This document shows positions 56,260 to 64,000 of a stretch of 64,000 nt of DNA, in pieces. The translations under genes and the position numbers were made by a program. The DNA is from Pirellulaceae bacterium. GTDB lineage: Bacteria; Planctomycetota; Planctomycetia; Pirellulales; Pirellulaceae. Below the pieces are notes generated by a model. That model searched no databases, had not been told where the DNA came from, and saw only the letters and a list, made by a program, of their open reading frames with translations. Within the stretch, counting starts at the first letter, position 1. Each line of letters opens with the position of its first letter. Where the stretch lies: contig JAQWSU010000045.1 in NCBI GenBank assembly GCA_029243025.1, positions 868,001 through 932,000 of the forward strand, read 5' to 3'.

Positions 56260-57159
56260 ATGGTATCACGACCCAACTCACGTTGGCTTCCCATGCTCCT
56301 GGGACTTATCGTCTTGCTTTACAACACGCCGCAAACCAACGCCAACGATCGTGAAATGCTCAACCTCACCCTGCGCAGTCGCTCGGCAACCGGATCAAAT
56401 AAGAATGATGCGCAACACCGAGAAGTCCAATGGGATCCCCAAAAGACCGCGGTCGTAATCTGCGACATGTGGGATGACCATTGGTGTGCGGGTGCTGCAA
56501 GCCGGGTCGTTGAGTTGACGGAGCCAATCAATAACCTGATTGCTGCAATGCGAGCAAAAGGCGCCATCATCATTCACGCGCCAAGCAGTGTTGTCGACTA
56601 TTACCAAGGCACTCCACAACGAGTCCGCGCTCAAAAAGCACCGTTTGCCAAATCACCCATTTCACTTTCCACCTCCGAACGTTGGGGCACCTGCTGGTGC
56701 TGGCCCGATCCAAATCGAGAAACCGACTTGCCCATTGACGACTCGGATATGGGCTGTGACTGCGACAAAAAATGTGAAATCCGGGAAGCATGGACTCGAC
56801 AAATCAACAAACTGCAAATCGCCAAGCAAGATTTCATTACCGATCATGGCCAAGAATTCTTTAATGTCCTCCAACAACACGACATCGACAACATCATGAT
56901 CATGGGTGTCCACTTGAACATGTGCGTCCTTGGCCGACCATTCGGAATCCGCCAAGCCACCAAACTCGGTAAAAACGTCGCACTCGTTCGCGACTTGACC
57001 GACAGCATGTACAACCATCGAAAGCGACCATTTGTCGATCATTTTTCCGGACACGATTTGGTCGTCGAGCACGTCGAGCGATTTTGGTGCCCATCGTTCA
57101 CAAGCGATCAGCTCGTTAACGGAAGTCCACATCGGTTCGCCGCCGACAAACGCCCCTGA
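56260..57159 (+). CDS. Secreted isochorismatase-like cysteine hydrolase
   Basis: 299 residues from ATG 56260, 9 bases after AAGGA; ATG 56254 is too close to it. A signal peptide (WLPMLLGLIVLLYNT) precedes the hydrolase core. The Asp motif is TAVVICDMWDDHWC; the catalytic Cys222 lies in GVHLNMCVLGRPFG, followed by the cis-peptide-type region. The family hydrolyses vinyl ethers or amides such as isochorismate, nicotinamide or carbamoyl groups; the reaction here cannot be assigned. An unusual insertion holds TCWCWPDP and GCDCDKKCE, five Cys in a short span, which may bind a metal or form disulfides in the periplasm. The gene stands alone between the ABC ATPase and CHAD genes. Confidence 0.82.
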   Translation: MVSRPNSRWLPMLLGLIVLLYNTPQTNANDREMLNLTLRSRSATGSNKNDAQHREVQWDPQKTAVVICDMWDDHWCAGAASRVVELTEPINNLIAAMRAKGAIIIHAPSSVVDYYQGTPQRVRAQKAPFAKSPISLSTSERWGTCWCWPDPNRETDLPIDDSDMGCDCDKKCEIREAWTRQINKLQIAKQDFITDHGQEFFNVLQQHDIDNIMIMGVHLNMCVLGRPFGIRQATKLGKNVALVRDLTDSMYNHRKRPFVDHFSGHDLVVEHVERFWCPSFTSDQLVNGSPHRFAADKRP

Positions 57160-57435
57160 CAACGGGAAGTTTTCTTCGTCCGAATCGATCACAACCCGCC
57201 ACGACCAGGCGCTGAAATACTGCTGGAAACGTTCACAAATCCAGCGCAAATCAGCCTTTCTTCCCGAATCTTCACAAACATGTCGATCCGTAGATGACAT
57301 CTGCCTCAACGCTGATTAACCTCTCTTGTTGAGTCAATGTCTCCGCCTCGTCTCGACAAGTAGAAATCGCGGTCAACTCGTGCCTTGGCCAACGCTTCGA
57401 ATAATACGAATCGATGGTTGAGTGGGAAACAACCG

Positions 57436-58377
57436 ATGGCATCTGGCAAGTGGATTGAGAATGTCGCACCCGACGCACCCATTTCGCTGGTTGCGATGGA
57501 CACAATTCCGCTACGGTTAAGAACGGTTGCAGCCACGTTGCCACGGGCCGCTCGTCAAAAACAGCAACCGGTCAAAACGGTTCGTGAGCTGCGTGTTGCT
57601 ACGCGTCGCGCCGACTCAATTCTAGATTTATTCACAGAGGTGCTGCCTCGCCGACGCTGTCGATCGATCAAAAAACGGCTGAAACAAATCAGACGAGTGG
57701 CTGGTGACGCCCGAGATTTGGATGTTCTTTGTGCCCGATTACGGAAAGAGATCGAGGATTCTCAAAGCGATGCACTAACCAACATCGGTTTTAACCTACA
57801 AGAAAATCGTCAACGTGCTCAGTACCCGATCGAATGCGCAGCAAAACGCCTCAAGAAAAAAGCTTTTTCGCAAGAGTGTTCTGCACTCCAAAATCGCATT
57901 CATTGGCGAGGGGATGGTGAAGAACCCAGCTTTAATCAGTTAGCAGTCACCACACTAAGACCCCTCGTTCAAGATTTCTTTGACTTAGGACAAGCAGATC
58001 TTCATCTCGCCGTGAATCTGCACGAACTACGAATTGCTGGCAAACGACTTCGCTACAGTATTGAATTGCTCGCTGCCGGACTACCACCCTTCGTTCGCAA
58101 TGATTTGTATCCAACTTTTTCAACCATTCAGACGATCTTGGGAGAAATCAATGATCACGCCACCGCCAAAGAATTGTTTGATAACTGGTTGGTGCAATCC
58201 AATCACAAACCAACGATCCGTGAACTCGCGAGACTCAGCCACAAAGAGCAGCTTGAATTCAAGGTAGCCTGTCAAACATTTTTCGACTGGTGGACGCCAT
58301 CCACCGTCACAAAACTTAGCGCTCAGTTTGAGCAGGCGTTGTGCCGCGAAAGTGCTCCCAAAGAACGAAACCCTTGA
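57436..58377 (+). CDS. CHAD-domain protein
   Basis: 313 residues from ATG 57436; a TTG at 57385 would add 17 residues. It is almost entirely a CHAD domain, an all-helical fold rich in conserved His/Arg/Lys that binds polyphosphate. Motifs are VKTVRELRVATRRADSILDL, RVAGDARDLDVLCARLRKEI and NLHELRIAGKRLRYSIELLA, then INDHATAKELFDNWL. The basic residues fit binding of a polyanion. CHAD proteins often localise to polyphosphate granules or work with a triphosphate-tunnel (CYTH) enzyme; none is next to it. Cytoplasmic. Confidence 0.92.
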   Translation: MASGKWIENVAPDAPISLVAMDTIPLRLRTVAATLPRAARQKQQPVKTVRELRVATRRADSILDLFTEVLPRRRCRSIKKRLKQIRRVAGDARDLDVLCARLRKEIEDSQSDALTNIGFNLQENRQRAQYPIECAAKRLKKKAFSQECSALQNRIHWRGDGEEPSFNQLAVTTLRPLVQDFFDLGQADLHLAVNLHELRIAGKRLRYSIELLAAGLPPFVRNDLYPTFSTIQTILGEINDHATAKELFDNWLVQSNHKPTIRELARLSHKEQLEFKVACQTFFDWWTPSTVTKLSAQFEQALCRESAPKERNP

Positions 58378-58823
58378 TCCGCCATTTCAGAGCCCCGCTC
58401 CGGTGAACAATTGTCCAAGCAGCCGAACCCCATTGATTGCTCGCGATGAATACAAATCCGCTTTCCTTATCGGCCAAGCTGAGCAACCTTCAAAATGAAT
58501 GCCTACCCTGGCACGCGAAAGAAGCCCAAAGCGACCGAGATTGAGTCACCCGTCGCAGCGCTTCGCCATCGATCCAACCGCCCGCTTGACGGGGTTCGAT
58601 GGTAGCGCAATTAGGTGATTGATCGCCATAGGAGAGCCGAAAGTCTTTCATTCGTGATATTCTCGAGGAAAAAATCTCAGGTCCGCCACGAAGTTCGCAG
58701 CAGTGGAAATCGAACAAGTTGCAAACGATTCTCACAAAGAGCTGGACACGCACATTGACAGGCCGCTCTCAGACAAACACATTGATAGGCGAATCTCCCG
58801 CACCCAAACGAAAGTTTGAAGTC
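58378..58823. other. Intergenic region upstream of the P-type ATPase
   Basis: These 446 bases separate the CHAD and ATPase genes. Frames in both directions are short and lack support; the ATPase frame begins earlier (58719) but without protein-like sequence until ATG 58824. No metal-responsive operator could be named. Confidence 0.45.
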
Positions 58824-61304
58824 ATGCCGATCGACCCGATTTGCGGAATGGAAGTTAACGATTCGAGTCAACATCGAGCCGAGCATAAGGGTGAGACCTT
58901 TTATTTCTGCTCAGCTGGCTGTCAAGAGAAGTTCCTTGCTGCGCCCGATGAAGTGATTGAGGCAGCGACGGATTCGGCCGTCCAGTCATCCTTGCCTCTG
59001 GCGAGCTGTTGTGGCGGCGGTGCCCCCACTCAGCAACCACCCGCCGATGCGAAGCCAGGTACCTATTTTTGTCCGATGTGCGAGGGTGTGACGAGCGAAC
59101 ATCCAGCGGACTGCCCCAAGTGTGGAATGGCACTCGAGTCAACGACTCCGCTTGCGTCGGTCACCGTGTACACCTGCCCAATGCATCCGGAAATCGAACA
59201 AGACAAACCCGGAACGTGTCCCAAATGCGGCATGGAACTGGAAGCAAAAACGGTAACACCGGACTCAGAGGATGGCGGCGAATTGCAATCCATGACCCGA
59301 CGGTTTTGGATTGCGGTGGGACTTGGTCTTCCCATCGTGCTACTCGCTATGTTGCCCATGGTCGGGGCCTCAATCGACCAGTGGGTTGGCGGTCCAGTCG
59401 TCTCACGTTGGATACAGTTATTGCTTTGCACGCCAGTCGTATTTTGGGCTGGTTGGCCGTTCTTCGCGAGAGCTTGGCGGTCATTTCAAACAATGAACCT
59501 GAACATGTTCACGCTGATCGCATTAGGAGTGGGAGCCGCTTACATTTACAGCGCCATCGCCTTGGTGTTTCCTGGCATGATCCCCGCTGAATTCAAAGAA
59601 CATGGCCAAGTGGCCGTTTACTTTGAGGCTGCAGCAATGATCGTGGCACTCGTTTTATTGGGACAAGTCCTGGAACTGCGAGCGAGACGTCGCACGGGAG
59701 GCGCAATTCGTGCCTTGCTTGACCTCGCACCGCCCGAGGCCACGCGCATCCAAAACGGTATGGAACAAACGATCCCTTTGGACCAGGTCGCCGTTGGAGA
59801 CCGTTTGAAAATTGTACCGGGTGACAAAATTCCCGTTGATGGCGAAATCATCGATGGGCAGAGTACCATTGACGAATCGATGGTCACGGGCGAACCTCTC
59901 GCTATCGAAAAAAAGAGCGGAGATTCGGTCACCGGTGGCACAGTCAATCAGACGGGATCATTTCAAATGGTGGCAAAACGTGTCGGCAACGACACCATGT
60001 TGTCACAAATCATCGAGATGGTGTCCTCGGCACAGCGCAGCCGGGCGCCAATTCAGCGGATTGCCGATCGAGTCGCTGGCTGGTTTGTCCCCATTGTAAT
60101 TCTGGTGGCCGTAACCGCCTTTGTCGCTTGGGCGATTTGGTCGCCATGGGAGCCCAAATATGCTTACGCATTTGTCAACGCAGTGGCCGTCCTGATCATT
60201 GCTTGCCCCTGTGCGTTGGGGCTTGCAACGCCGATGTCCATCATGGTCGGTATCGGTCGTGGCGCCCAAGAAGGCGTCTTGATCAAAGAAGCCTCGGTCC
60301 TGGAAACACTTGAAACAATCAATACGCTGTTGGTCGATAAGACAGGTACTTTGACCGAAGGCAAGCCGCAAGTCACCCAAATCACTGTTTTGGGGAGCGA
60401 CCCAGAAGATCTTGCTGCCCAGCAGCAACTTTTGCTGACAGTAGCGGCGGTGGAACAGAACAGCGAACATCCCCTTGGACAGGCCATCGTTGATCATGCA
60501 CGATCGATAGCGGAGCAACTGCCGGAAGTGCAAAATTTCCAATCACACACCGGACAGGGCGTGACGGGTCTCGTCAATCAGCAGCGTGTGCTAATTGGAA
60601 ACCCAAGCTTGATGACAAGCAATGAAATCCAAAATTTGTCGGAACTTCAGCCCGCTGCCGAATTACGGCAACAACAGGGCCAGGGTGTGGTACTCGTGGC
60701 AATCGAAAATAATTTGGCGGGCATGATTGTGGTAGCGGACCCTGTCAAGACAAGTTCAGCTGCCGCGATCAAAGAGTTGCATCAATTGGGAATTCAAGTC
60801 GTAATGCTAACCGGCGACAACGAAAAAACTGCAGAAGCGGTCGCCCAGCAGACCCACATCGACAAAGTCGTTGCCAATGTGGATCCAGCAGGCAAGCACC
60901 AACAAGTGGTCACGATGAAGCAATCGGGACAGATCGTCGCCATGGCAGGAGACGGTATTAACGACGCGCCCGCCCTCGCCGAAGCGAACGTAGGTATCGC
61001 CATGGGTACCGGGACCGATGTCGCAATTACGAGTGCCGATGTAACTTTGGTCAAAGGCGATTTGACAGGGATTATTCGCGCGATTCATCTGAGTCGAGTC
61101 ACGATGCGAAACATTCGCCAAAACTTATTTTTCGCCCTGTTTTACAATGCGGTAGGCGTGCCCATCGCGGCGGGCATCTTGGTACCCCTATTTGGATCAA
61201 AGCTGTTGCTTAGCCCCATGTTGGCTGCGGCCGCCATGAGCTGTAGCTCTGTGTCCGTGATCGTCAACGCACTTCGTTTGCGTCACACAAATCTGTCACG
61301 CTGA
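58824..61304 (+). CDS. Heavy-metal (Cu+) translocating P-type ATPase with YHS and metal-binding domains
   Basis: 826 residues from ATG 58824 at the YHS domain ([33 protein letters not shown]). Two further small metal-binding domains follow near 80-145 ([40 protein letters not shown]). Membrane helices and the P1B core contain [11 protein letters not shown], the ion-path motif [11 protein letters not shown] near 460-470, the phosphorylation site DKTGT with Asp505, HP in SEHPLGQAI, and [11 protein letters not shown]. The CPC motif predicts export of Cu+ (or Ag+). The YHS-plus-CPKCGM front end is typical of environmental copper ATPases. The gene ends in a small hairpin covering the stop region, and the Fae homologue starts 184 bases later. 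Confidence 0.93.
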   Translation: MPIDPICGMEVNDSSQHRAEHKGETFYFCSAGCQEKFLAAPDEVIEAATDSAVQSSLPLASCCGGGAPTQQPPADAKPGTYFCPMCEGVTSEHPADCPKCGMALESTTPLASVTVYTCPMHPEIEQDKPGTCPKCGMELEAKTVTPDSEDGGELQSMTRRFWIAVGLGLPIVLLAMLPMVGASIDQWVGGPVVSRWIQLLLCTPVVFWAGWPFFARAWRSFQTMNLNMFTLIALGVGAAYIYSAIALVFPGMIPAEFKEHGQVAVYFEAAAMIVALVLLGQVLELRARRRTGGAIRALLDLAPPEATRIQNGMEQTIPLDQVAVGDRLKIVPGDKIPVDGEIIDGQSTIDESMVTGEPLAIEKKSGDSVTGGTVNQTGSFQMVAKRVGNDTMLSQIIEMVSSAQRSRAPIQRIADRVAGWFVPIVILVAVTAFVAWAIWSPWEPKYAYAFVNAVAVLIIACPCALGLATPMSIMVGIGRGAQEGVLIKEASVLETLETINTLLVDKTGTLTEGKPQVTQITVLGSDPEDLAAQQQLLLTVAAVEQNSEHPLGQAIVDHARSIAEQLPEVQNFQSHTGQGVTGLVNQQRVLIGNPSLMTSNEIQNLSELQPAAELRQQQGQGVVLVAIENNLAGMIVVADPVKTSSAAAIKELHQLGIQVVMLTGDNEKTAEAVAQQTHIDKVVANVDPAGKHQQVVTMKQSGQIVAMAGDGINDAPALAEANVGIAMGTGTDVAITSADVTLVKGDLTGIIRAIHLSRVTMRNIRQNLFFALFYNAVGVPIAAGILVPLFGSKLLLSPMLAAAAMSCSSVSVIVNALRLRHTNLSR

Positions 61305-61311
61305 GTGACAG
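61293..61311. other. Small inverted repeat over the ATPase stop codon
   Basis: CTGTCAC (61293-61299) and GTGACAG (61305-61311) enclose five bases that include the TGA. No T-run follows. It may be a weak transcript-end structure or chance. Confidence 0.35.
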
Positions 61312-61488
61312 CTGCATGGGAGATGGGTGAACCAATGTTGGCTTGATTTTGTAGGTTGAAGCGACTTCCGGCCGGCTTGTCCCGAATACCAAGACACAAA
61401 GCACGGACCTCACGTAGCATGCGCCGGCGAAGTCAGTAGAATACCGCTTTCAAACTTGCTTTTAATCTAAGAATGAGGACGAAGAATC

Positions 61489-62037
61489 ATGAGCGACCGT
61501 ATTGTGATGCGAACGGGTGAAAGCCTGGTTGGCGGAGGACCTCCGTTTACGGCAGCCGAACCCGAAGTCGTCATCGGAGAACTTGACGGACCTGTGGGTA
61601 CAGCTATCGCAACACTAACCGGCGACCAATCTGCAGGACACTCCAAAGTCTTTGCCATCCTGAACACAGATATCCAGGTTCGACCGGTGACTTTGATGGT
61701 CAGTAAGGTCACGGTCAAGAGTACTGCCTACACGAATATTTTGATGGGAACCGTGCAAGCAGCCATTGCCAACGGCGTTCTCGACGCTGTGCGAGCCGGT
61801 GATATTCCGAAGGAAAAGGCAAATGACCTTGGCATCGTTTGCTCGGTCTGGCTCAACCCGGGAGCAGCTACGGACAAAGATCTCGATCACAAGGCCTTGT
61901 TTGAGATCCACCGTAAGGCAACGGCACAGGCGATTCACAAAGCGATGTGCAACGAACCTTCGATTGATTGGCTGTTGGAGCATCAGGAAGAAATCACGCA
62001 CAAGTACTACCAAAAAGGTCTGGATGGGACCCTCTAG
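61489..62037 (+). CDS. Formaldehyde-activating enzyme (Fae) family protein with altered active site
   Basis: 182 residues, normal Fae length. GAGGA precedes the ATG. The family pattern is clear: TGESLVGGGPPFTAAEPEVV, GHSKVFAILNTDIQVRPVTL, MVSKVTVKSTAYTNILMGT and GIVCSVWLNPGAA, ending KATAQAIHKAMCNEPSIDW. True Fae joins formaldehyde to tetrahydromethanopterin and uses a His in the segment VAHIDLIIG. Here the matching segment is AAEPEVVIG, so the His is replaced by Glu24, with a two-residue insertion before it. It is therefore a Fae homologue that may not have the classical activity. No other C1 gene is adjacent in the window. Confidence 0.85.
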   Translation: MSDRIVMRTGESLVGGGPPFTAAEPEVVIGELDGPVGTAIATLTGDQSAGHSKVFAILNTDIQVRPVTLMVSKVTVKSTAYTNILMGTVQAAIANGVLDAVRAGDIPKEKANDLGIVCSVWLNPGAATDKDLDHKALFEIHRKATAQAIHKAMCNEPSIDWLLEHQEEITHKYYQKGLDGTL

Positions 62038-62091
62038 GCAGCCTTGGAGACGACCGAATGGCACGCGATGCGTCATTCGGTATCGGTAATC

Positions 62092-62367
62092 TTAACCGGA
62101 AATTTTATTTTCGAGAGCAAAACGAATCCGTTCTGCGGTACTGAAGAGATTAAGCTTTTCGAGGATTCTGGACCGACAAATGAAAACCGTGCTGGTGCTG
62201 ACTTTCATTTCGGCAGCACACTCTTGCAGACTAATTTCCGTGCCAAGCAGACGCAGGACGTCAAATCCTCGCTGCGAGAGAGACTCGAACCCAAGACGTT
62301 CTCGCTTGGCAACGCATCCCTTGATACCACGGAATGCGTTGCCCTCCGACTTGCCATGAAGGGTCAA
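62092..62367 (-). CDS. Small LuxR-type HTH DNA-binding protein
   Basis: 91 residues. The C-terminal 62 residues form a LuxR/GerE helix-turn-helix: LSQRGFDVLRLLGTEISLQE, CAAEMKVSTSTVFICRSRIL and EKLNLFSTAERIRFALENK. The usual His of the TVxxHR motif is replaced by Cys. There is no receiver or ligand-binding domain; the first 29 residues are basic and unrecognised. The only start is TTG at 62367, 10 bases after the stop of the double-HExxH protease gene, so the two genes are likely co-transcribed. It may be a truncated regulator or a deliberate DNA-binding-only protein. Confidence 0.72.
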   Translation of the reverse strand: MTLHGKSEGNAFRGIKGCVAKRERLGFESLSQRGFDVLRLLGTEISLQECAAEMKVSTSTVFICRSRILEKLNLFSTAERIRFALENKISG

Positions 62368-62377
62368 AAGATCGAAA

Positions 62378-63988
62378 TCAACGTAACTGCTGTTCGCACC
62401 AATGTTGAAAATCCAAGACCATTTGACGTTGCTGTTTTGTCACGGAAACATCTTGATCAGCGCTCAAATCTGCTCGCAACTTATCAGCAAACATGTAGGC
62501 GGCAATCTCATTCGGATGCTCTAAACCTCGTACGGTTGGAAAGCGACGGGCGTGATTTTGCAAGCTTTCGAGATCACGAAACTTCGGTATTCCTTGGGGA
62601 GTGCAAACCACCGAAAATCGTCCGGATCCGTCATCTTCGACTTCGACGGCAATGCTGCGGAAATCTCGCCCCATCACAGGCACTTCCTCATCCCCTTTCA
62701 AAATCGTCAACGGCCAATAACAGGTCGCAGCGGGTACATCGGGTGCATCTGAGTCGCGAATTAGCCAAGTCGATCCACTCGCATCTGGATTTGTCATCAG
62801 GCGTTCTTCGATCCACGGATGAGGAACCACCTCCGCTTCCATCAGTCCAAAAGTTTCGCGATACAACTTGGCAAACTTGCGAGGATAAAGCCGTTGCAGA
62901 ACGTGCAACTGTTCGTGCAGAAAAAGTGTGCCCACATCGAGTAACGCTTGTTCCGTTGAGCCCGAATTGCGTGCAGCAACAATCCGATCGACCGTTGACT
63001 GGCTAAAAATGATGCAAGGGCCACGAGTATGCGAGAAGTTACCACAGAGCCCCGATCGGACCTTGATAAATTTCCAGGGCTGTTGCCATAGCAGGGGAAA
63101 CTTGATTTCCAGTCGTTCTTCTAATTCTTTCACCACCCAGGTGATACTTTCCTTTTCCCGCTCACTGAATGATCGAATTGCATCACGAAATCGATTTCTT
63201 GCCGTTTCACGATCCTCTTCGAGAGTGCCTGACTCGAGCGCTTCACCCGTCAAGGTGGCAATTTCGCGACGATGCAAGCGTCCAAAGTACGACTCGTAGG
63301 ATTCATCCAAGACCGCCTGCTTGGCACGATCTCCTTCGAGAAAATCAATCCGTGGCTGCACCAGCGGATTTTCACGTATGATTTTAATCTGGTATTCCGT
63401 CAATCCTCTGGGCCCCAAGCGTTCCAAAAAAGGTCCATCCCCCATCAAGTTGGGAACGTCATTGGGAACCTTGTCGTCATCCACCGCGTGTTGCAAACCG
63501 AGATTGTGCCCTGATTCATGAGCAACCACAAAAGCATCTTCTCCTAGCTCCCTTTCTTTCTCGGTCAGCGCGATAAAAACGATCGACCCCGGCGTCTGAG
63601 CACGTCCAAGTGGACCTGATTTTCCATCAACCTTATTGACGAACAGCATGTTAATCTGCTCTCCAACTCGCTTGAGCACACCCGACTTTTCGGTGCGCTC
63701 AACAATTTGATCGAGATTAATCTCACCATTACGGGCCTCCTCACTGTCGTAATAACGAGGCTCCAGAAAATGGAAGGTCAAATCGGCTGACCGATAGACT
63801 TGATCGATGAGTGCATCCGCAATCCGAAAATGTGCAGGAGCGGTTCCGTCATCACCGCGGACAACAATCGGTTGTATGAGAACGCAATCAGTAACTTCAT
63901 CCGCAACGCCACCGAGAGCCTGACACAGTAGGATTATCACAGCAGTCAATCGACTGAGATTTGAAATTTTCCGGACACGTGACATCAT
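62378..63988 (-). CDS. Secreted metalloprotease-like protein with two HExxH motifs
   Basis: 536 residues; a signal peptide (SRLTAVIILLCQALGGVADE) starts after ATG 63988 or 63985. The N-terminal half carries a metzincin zinc site HESGHNLGLQH at 157-167, with a likely Met-turn PNLMGDG at about 179-185, so an active zinc endopeptidase is expected. The second half has another zinc motif, HEQLH at 358-362, in TLFLHEQLHVLQRLYPRKFA. A candidate third ligand lies in HPNEIAAYMFADKLRAD near residue 500. This half looks like a gluzincin-like domain of unknown family. Two protease-type domains in one chain are unusual. It is followed at 10 bases by the LuxR-HTH gene. Confidence 0.85.
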   Translation of the reverse strand: MMSRVRKISNLSRLTAVIILLCQALGGVADEVTDCVLIQPIVVRGDDGTAPAHFRIADALIDQVYRSADLTFHFLEPRYYDSEEARNGEINLDQIVERTEKSGVLKRVGEQINMLFVNKVDGKSGPLGRAQTPGSIVFIALTEKERELGEDAFVVAHESGHNLGLQHAVDDDKVPNDVPNLMGDGPFLERLGPRGLTEYQIKIIRENPLVQPRIDFLEGDRAKQAVLDESYESYFGRLHRREIATLTGEALESGTLEEDRETARNRFRDAIRSFSEREKESITWVVKELEERLEIKFPLLWQQPWKFIKVRSGLCGNFSHTRGPCIIFSQSTVDRIVAARNSGSTEQALLDVGTLFLHEQLHVLQRLYPRKFAKLYRETFGLMEAEVVPHPWIEERLMTNPDASGSTWLIRDSDAPDVPAATCYWPLTILKGDEEVPVMGRDFRSIAVEVEDDGSGRFSVVCTPQGIPKFRDLESLQNHARRFPTVRGLEHPNEIAAYMFADKLRADLSADQDVSVTKQQRQMVLDFQHWCEQQLR

Positions 63989-64000
63989 GATTGGAGCTCG

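Noticed and set aside
58719-58823. Upstream extension of the P-type ATPase frame
   Set aside because: The 35 extra residues are Thr/Arg-rich and precede the YHS domain, which starts naturally at the ATG at 58824.
1-64000. CRISPR arrays, rRNA genes, prophage or intact insertion sequences
   Set aside because: The only tandem repeats are short and abutting, without spacers. No transposase, Cas, phage structural or rRNA sequence was recognised.

Overview
The window looks like chromosomal DNA of a planctomycete of the Pirellulales type. The evidence is the set of lineage-typical families read here: two PVC-type dehydrogenase/cytochrome c proteins, YdjY and DUF6288 proteins, a DUF1598 protein, a TIGR03009 protein, a LEPR-XLL secreted protein with dockerin repeats, PEP-CTERM proteins, a CotH kinase with EF-hands, several sulfatase-type hydrolases, and a formaldehyde-activating-enzyme homologue. 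Most proteins carry signal peptides, so the region is largely an extracytoplasmic polymer-degradation and envelope repertoire with a few housekeeping genes between. Many start codons were moved downstream of the longest frame to where a signal peptide, domain or Shine-Dalgarno sequence begins.

Layout. 1-8.5 kb: a giant ceramidase/LamG/PVC-dehydrogenase fusion (minus strand, cut by the window edge) diverges from a second PVC-dehydrogenase/cytochrome c gene. 8.5-9.8 kb: an Nramp-like transporter without the usual metal ligands. 10.7-17.5 kb: a plus-strand set YdjY - DUF6288 - sialate O-acetylesterase; the first two overlap by ATGA, and the last two share a C-terminal module. 17.9-20.3 kb: a secreted CotH kinase. 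20.8-22.7 kb: a gene-poor stretch bounded by tRNA-Arg(TCG) and a 13-bp exact copy of the tRNA 3' end, which looks like the remnant of an integrated element. 23-29.3 kb: FHA protein, dnaE and a DUF1598 protein, closed by a hairpin terminator.

29.3-39.8 kb is all minus strand: penicillin acylase homologue, a 39-residue basic protein, a lone receiver domain, a beta-hydroxyacid dehydrogenase, and a membrane-microdomain operon (long NfeD/protease, short NfeD, floA, a small membrane-anchored protein) behind a TATAAT promoter, preceded by a TIGR03009 protein. 40.5-44.7 kb: sulfatase, LEPR-XLL/DNRLRE/Calx-beta/dockerin protein, alpha/beta hydrolase. 44.8-49.3 kb (minus): speA, a GcvR-like ACT protein and an M61 peptidase. 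49.5-55 kb: an unknown protein, two tandem PEP-CTERM proteins and a second sulfatase. 55.2-62 kb (plus): orphan ABC ATPase, isochorismatase-like hydrolase, CHAD protein, Cu-type P-type ATPase and the Fae homologue. 62.1-64 kb (minus): a secreted protein with two separate HExxH motifs, followed 10 nt later by a tiny LuxR-type HTH protein.

The best leads for something undescribed are the shared Cys-containing C-terminal module in the DUF6288/esterase pair, the double-HExxH protease with its attached HTH gene, the tRNA-Arg islet, the Fae homologue with Glu in place of the catalytic His, and the unannotated 39-residue basic protein. No CRISPR array, rRNA, intact insertion sequence or phage was seen. 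All family assignments are by eye from motifs; no searches were run.
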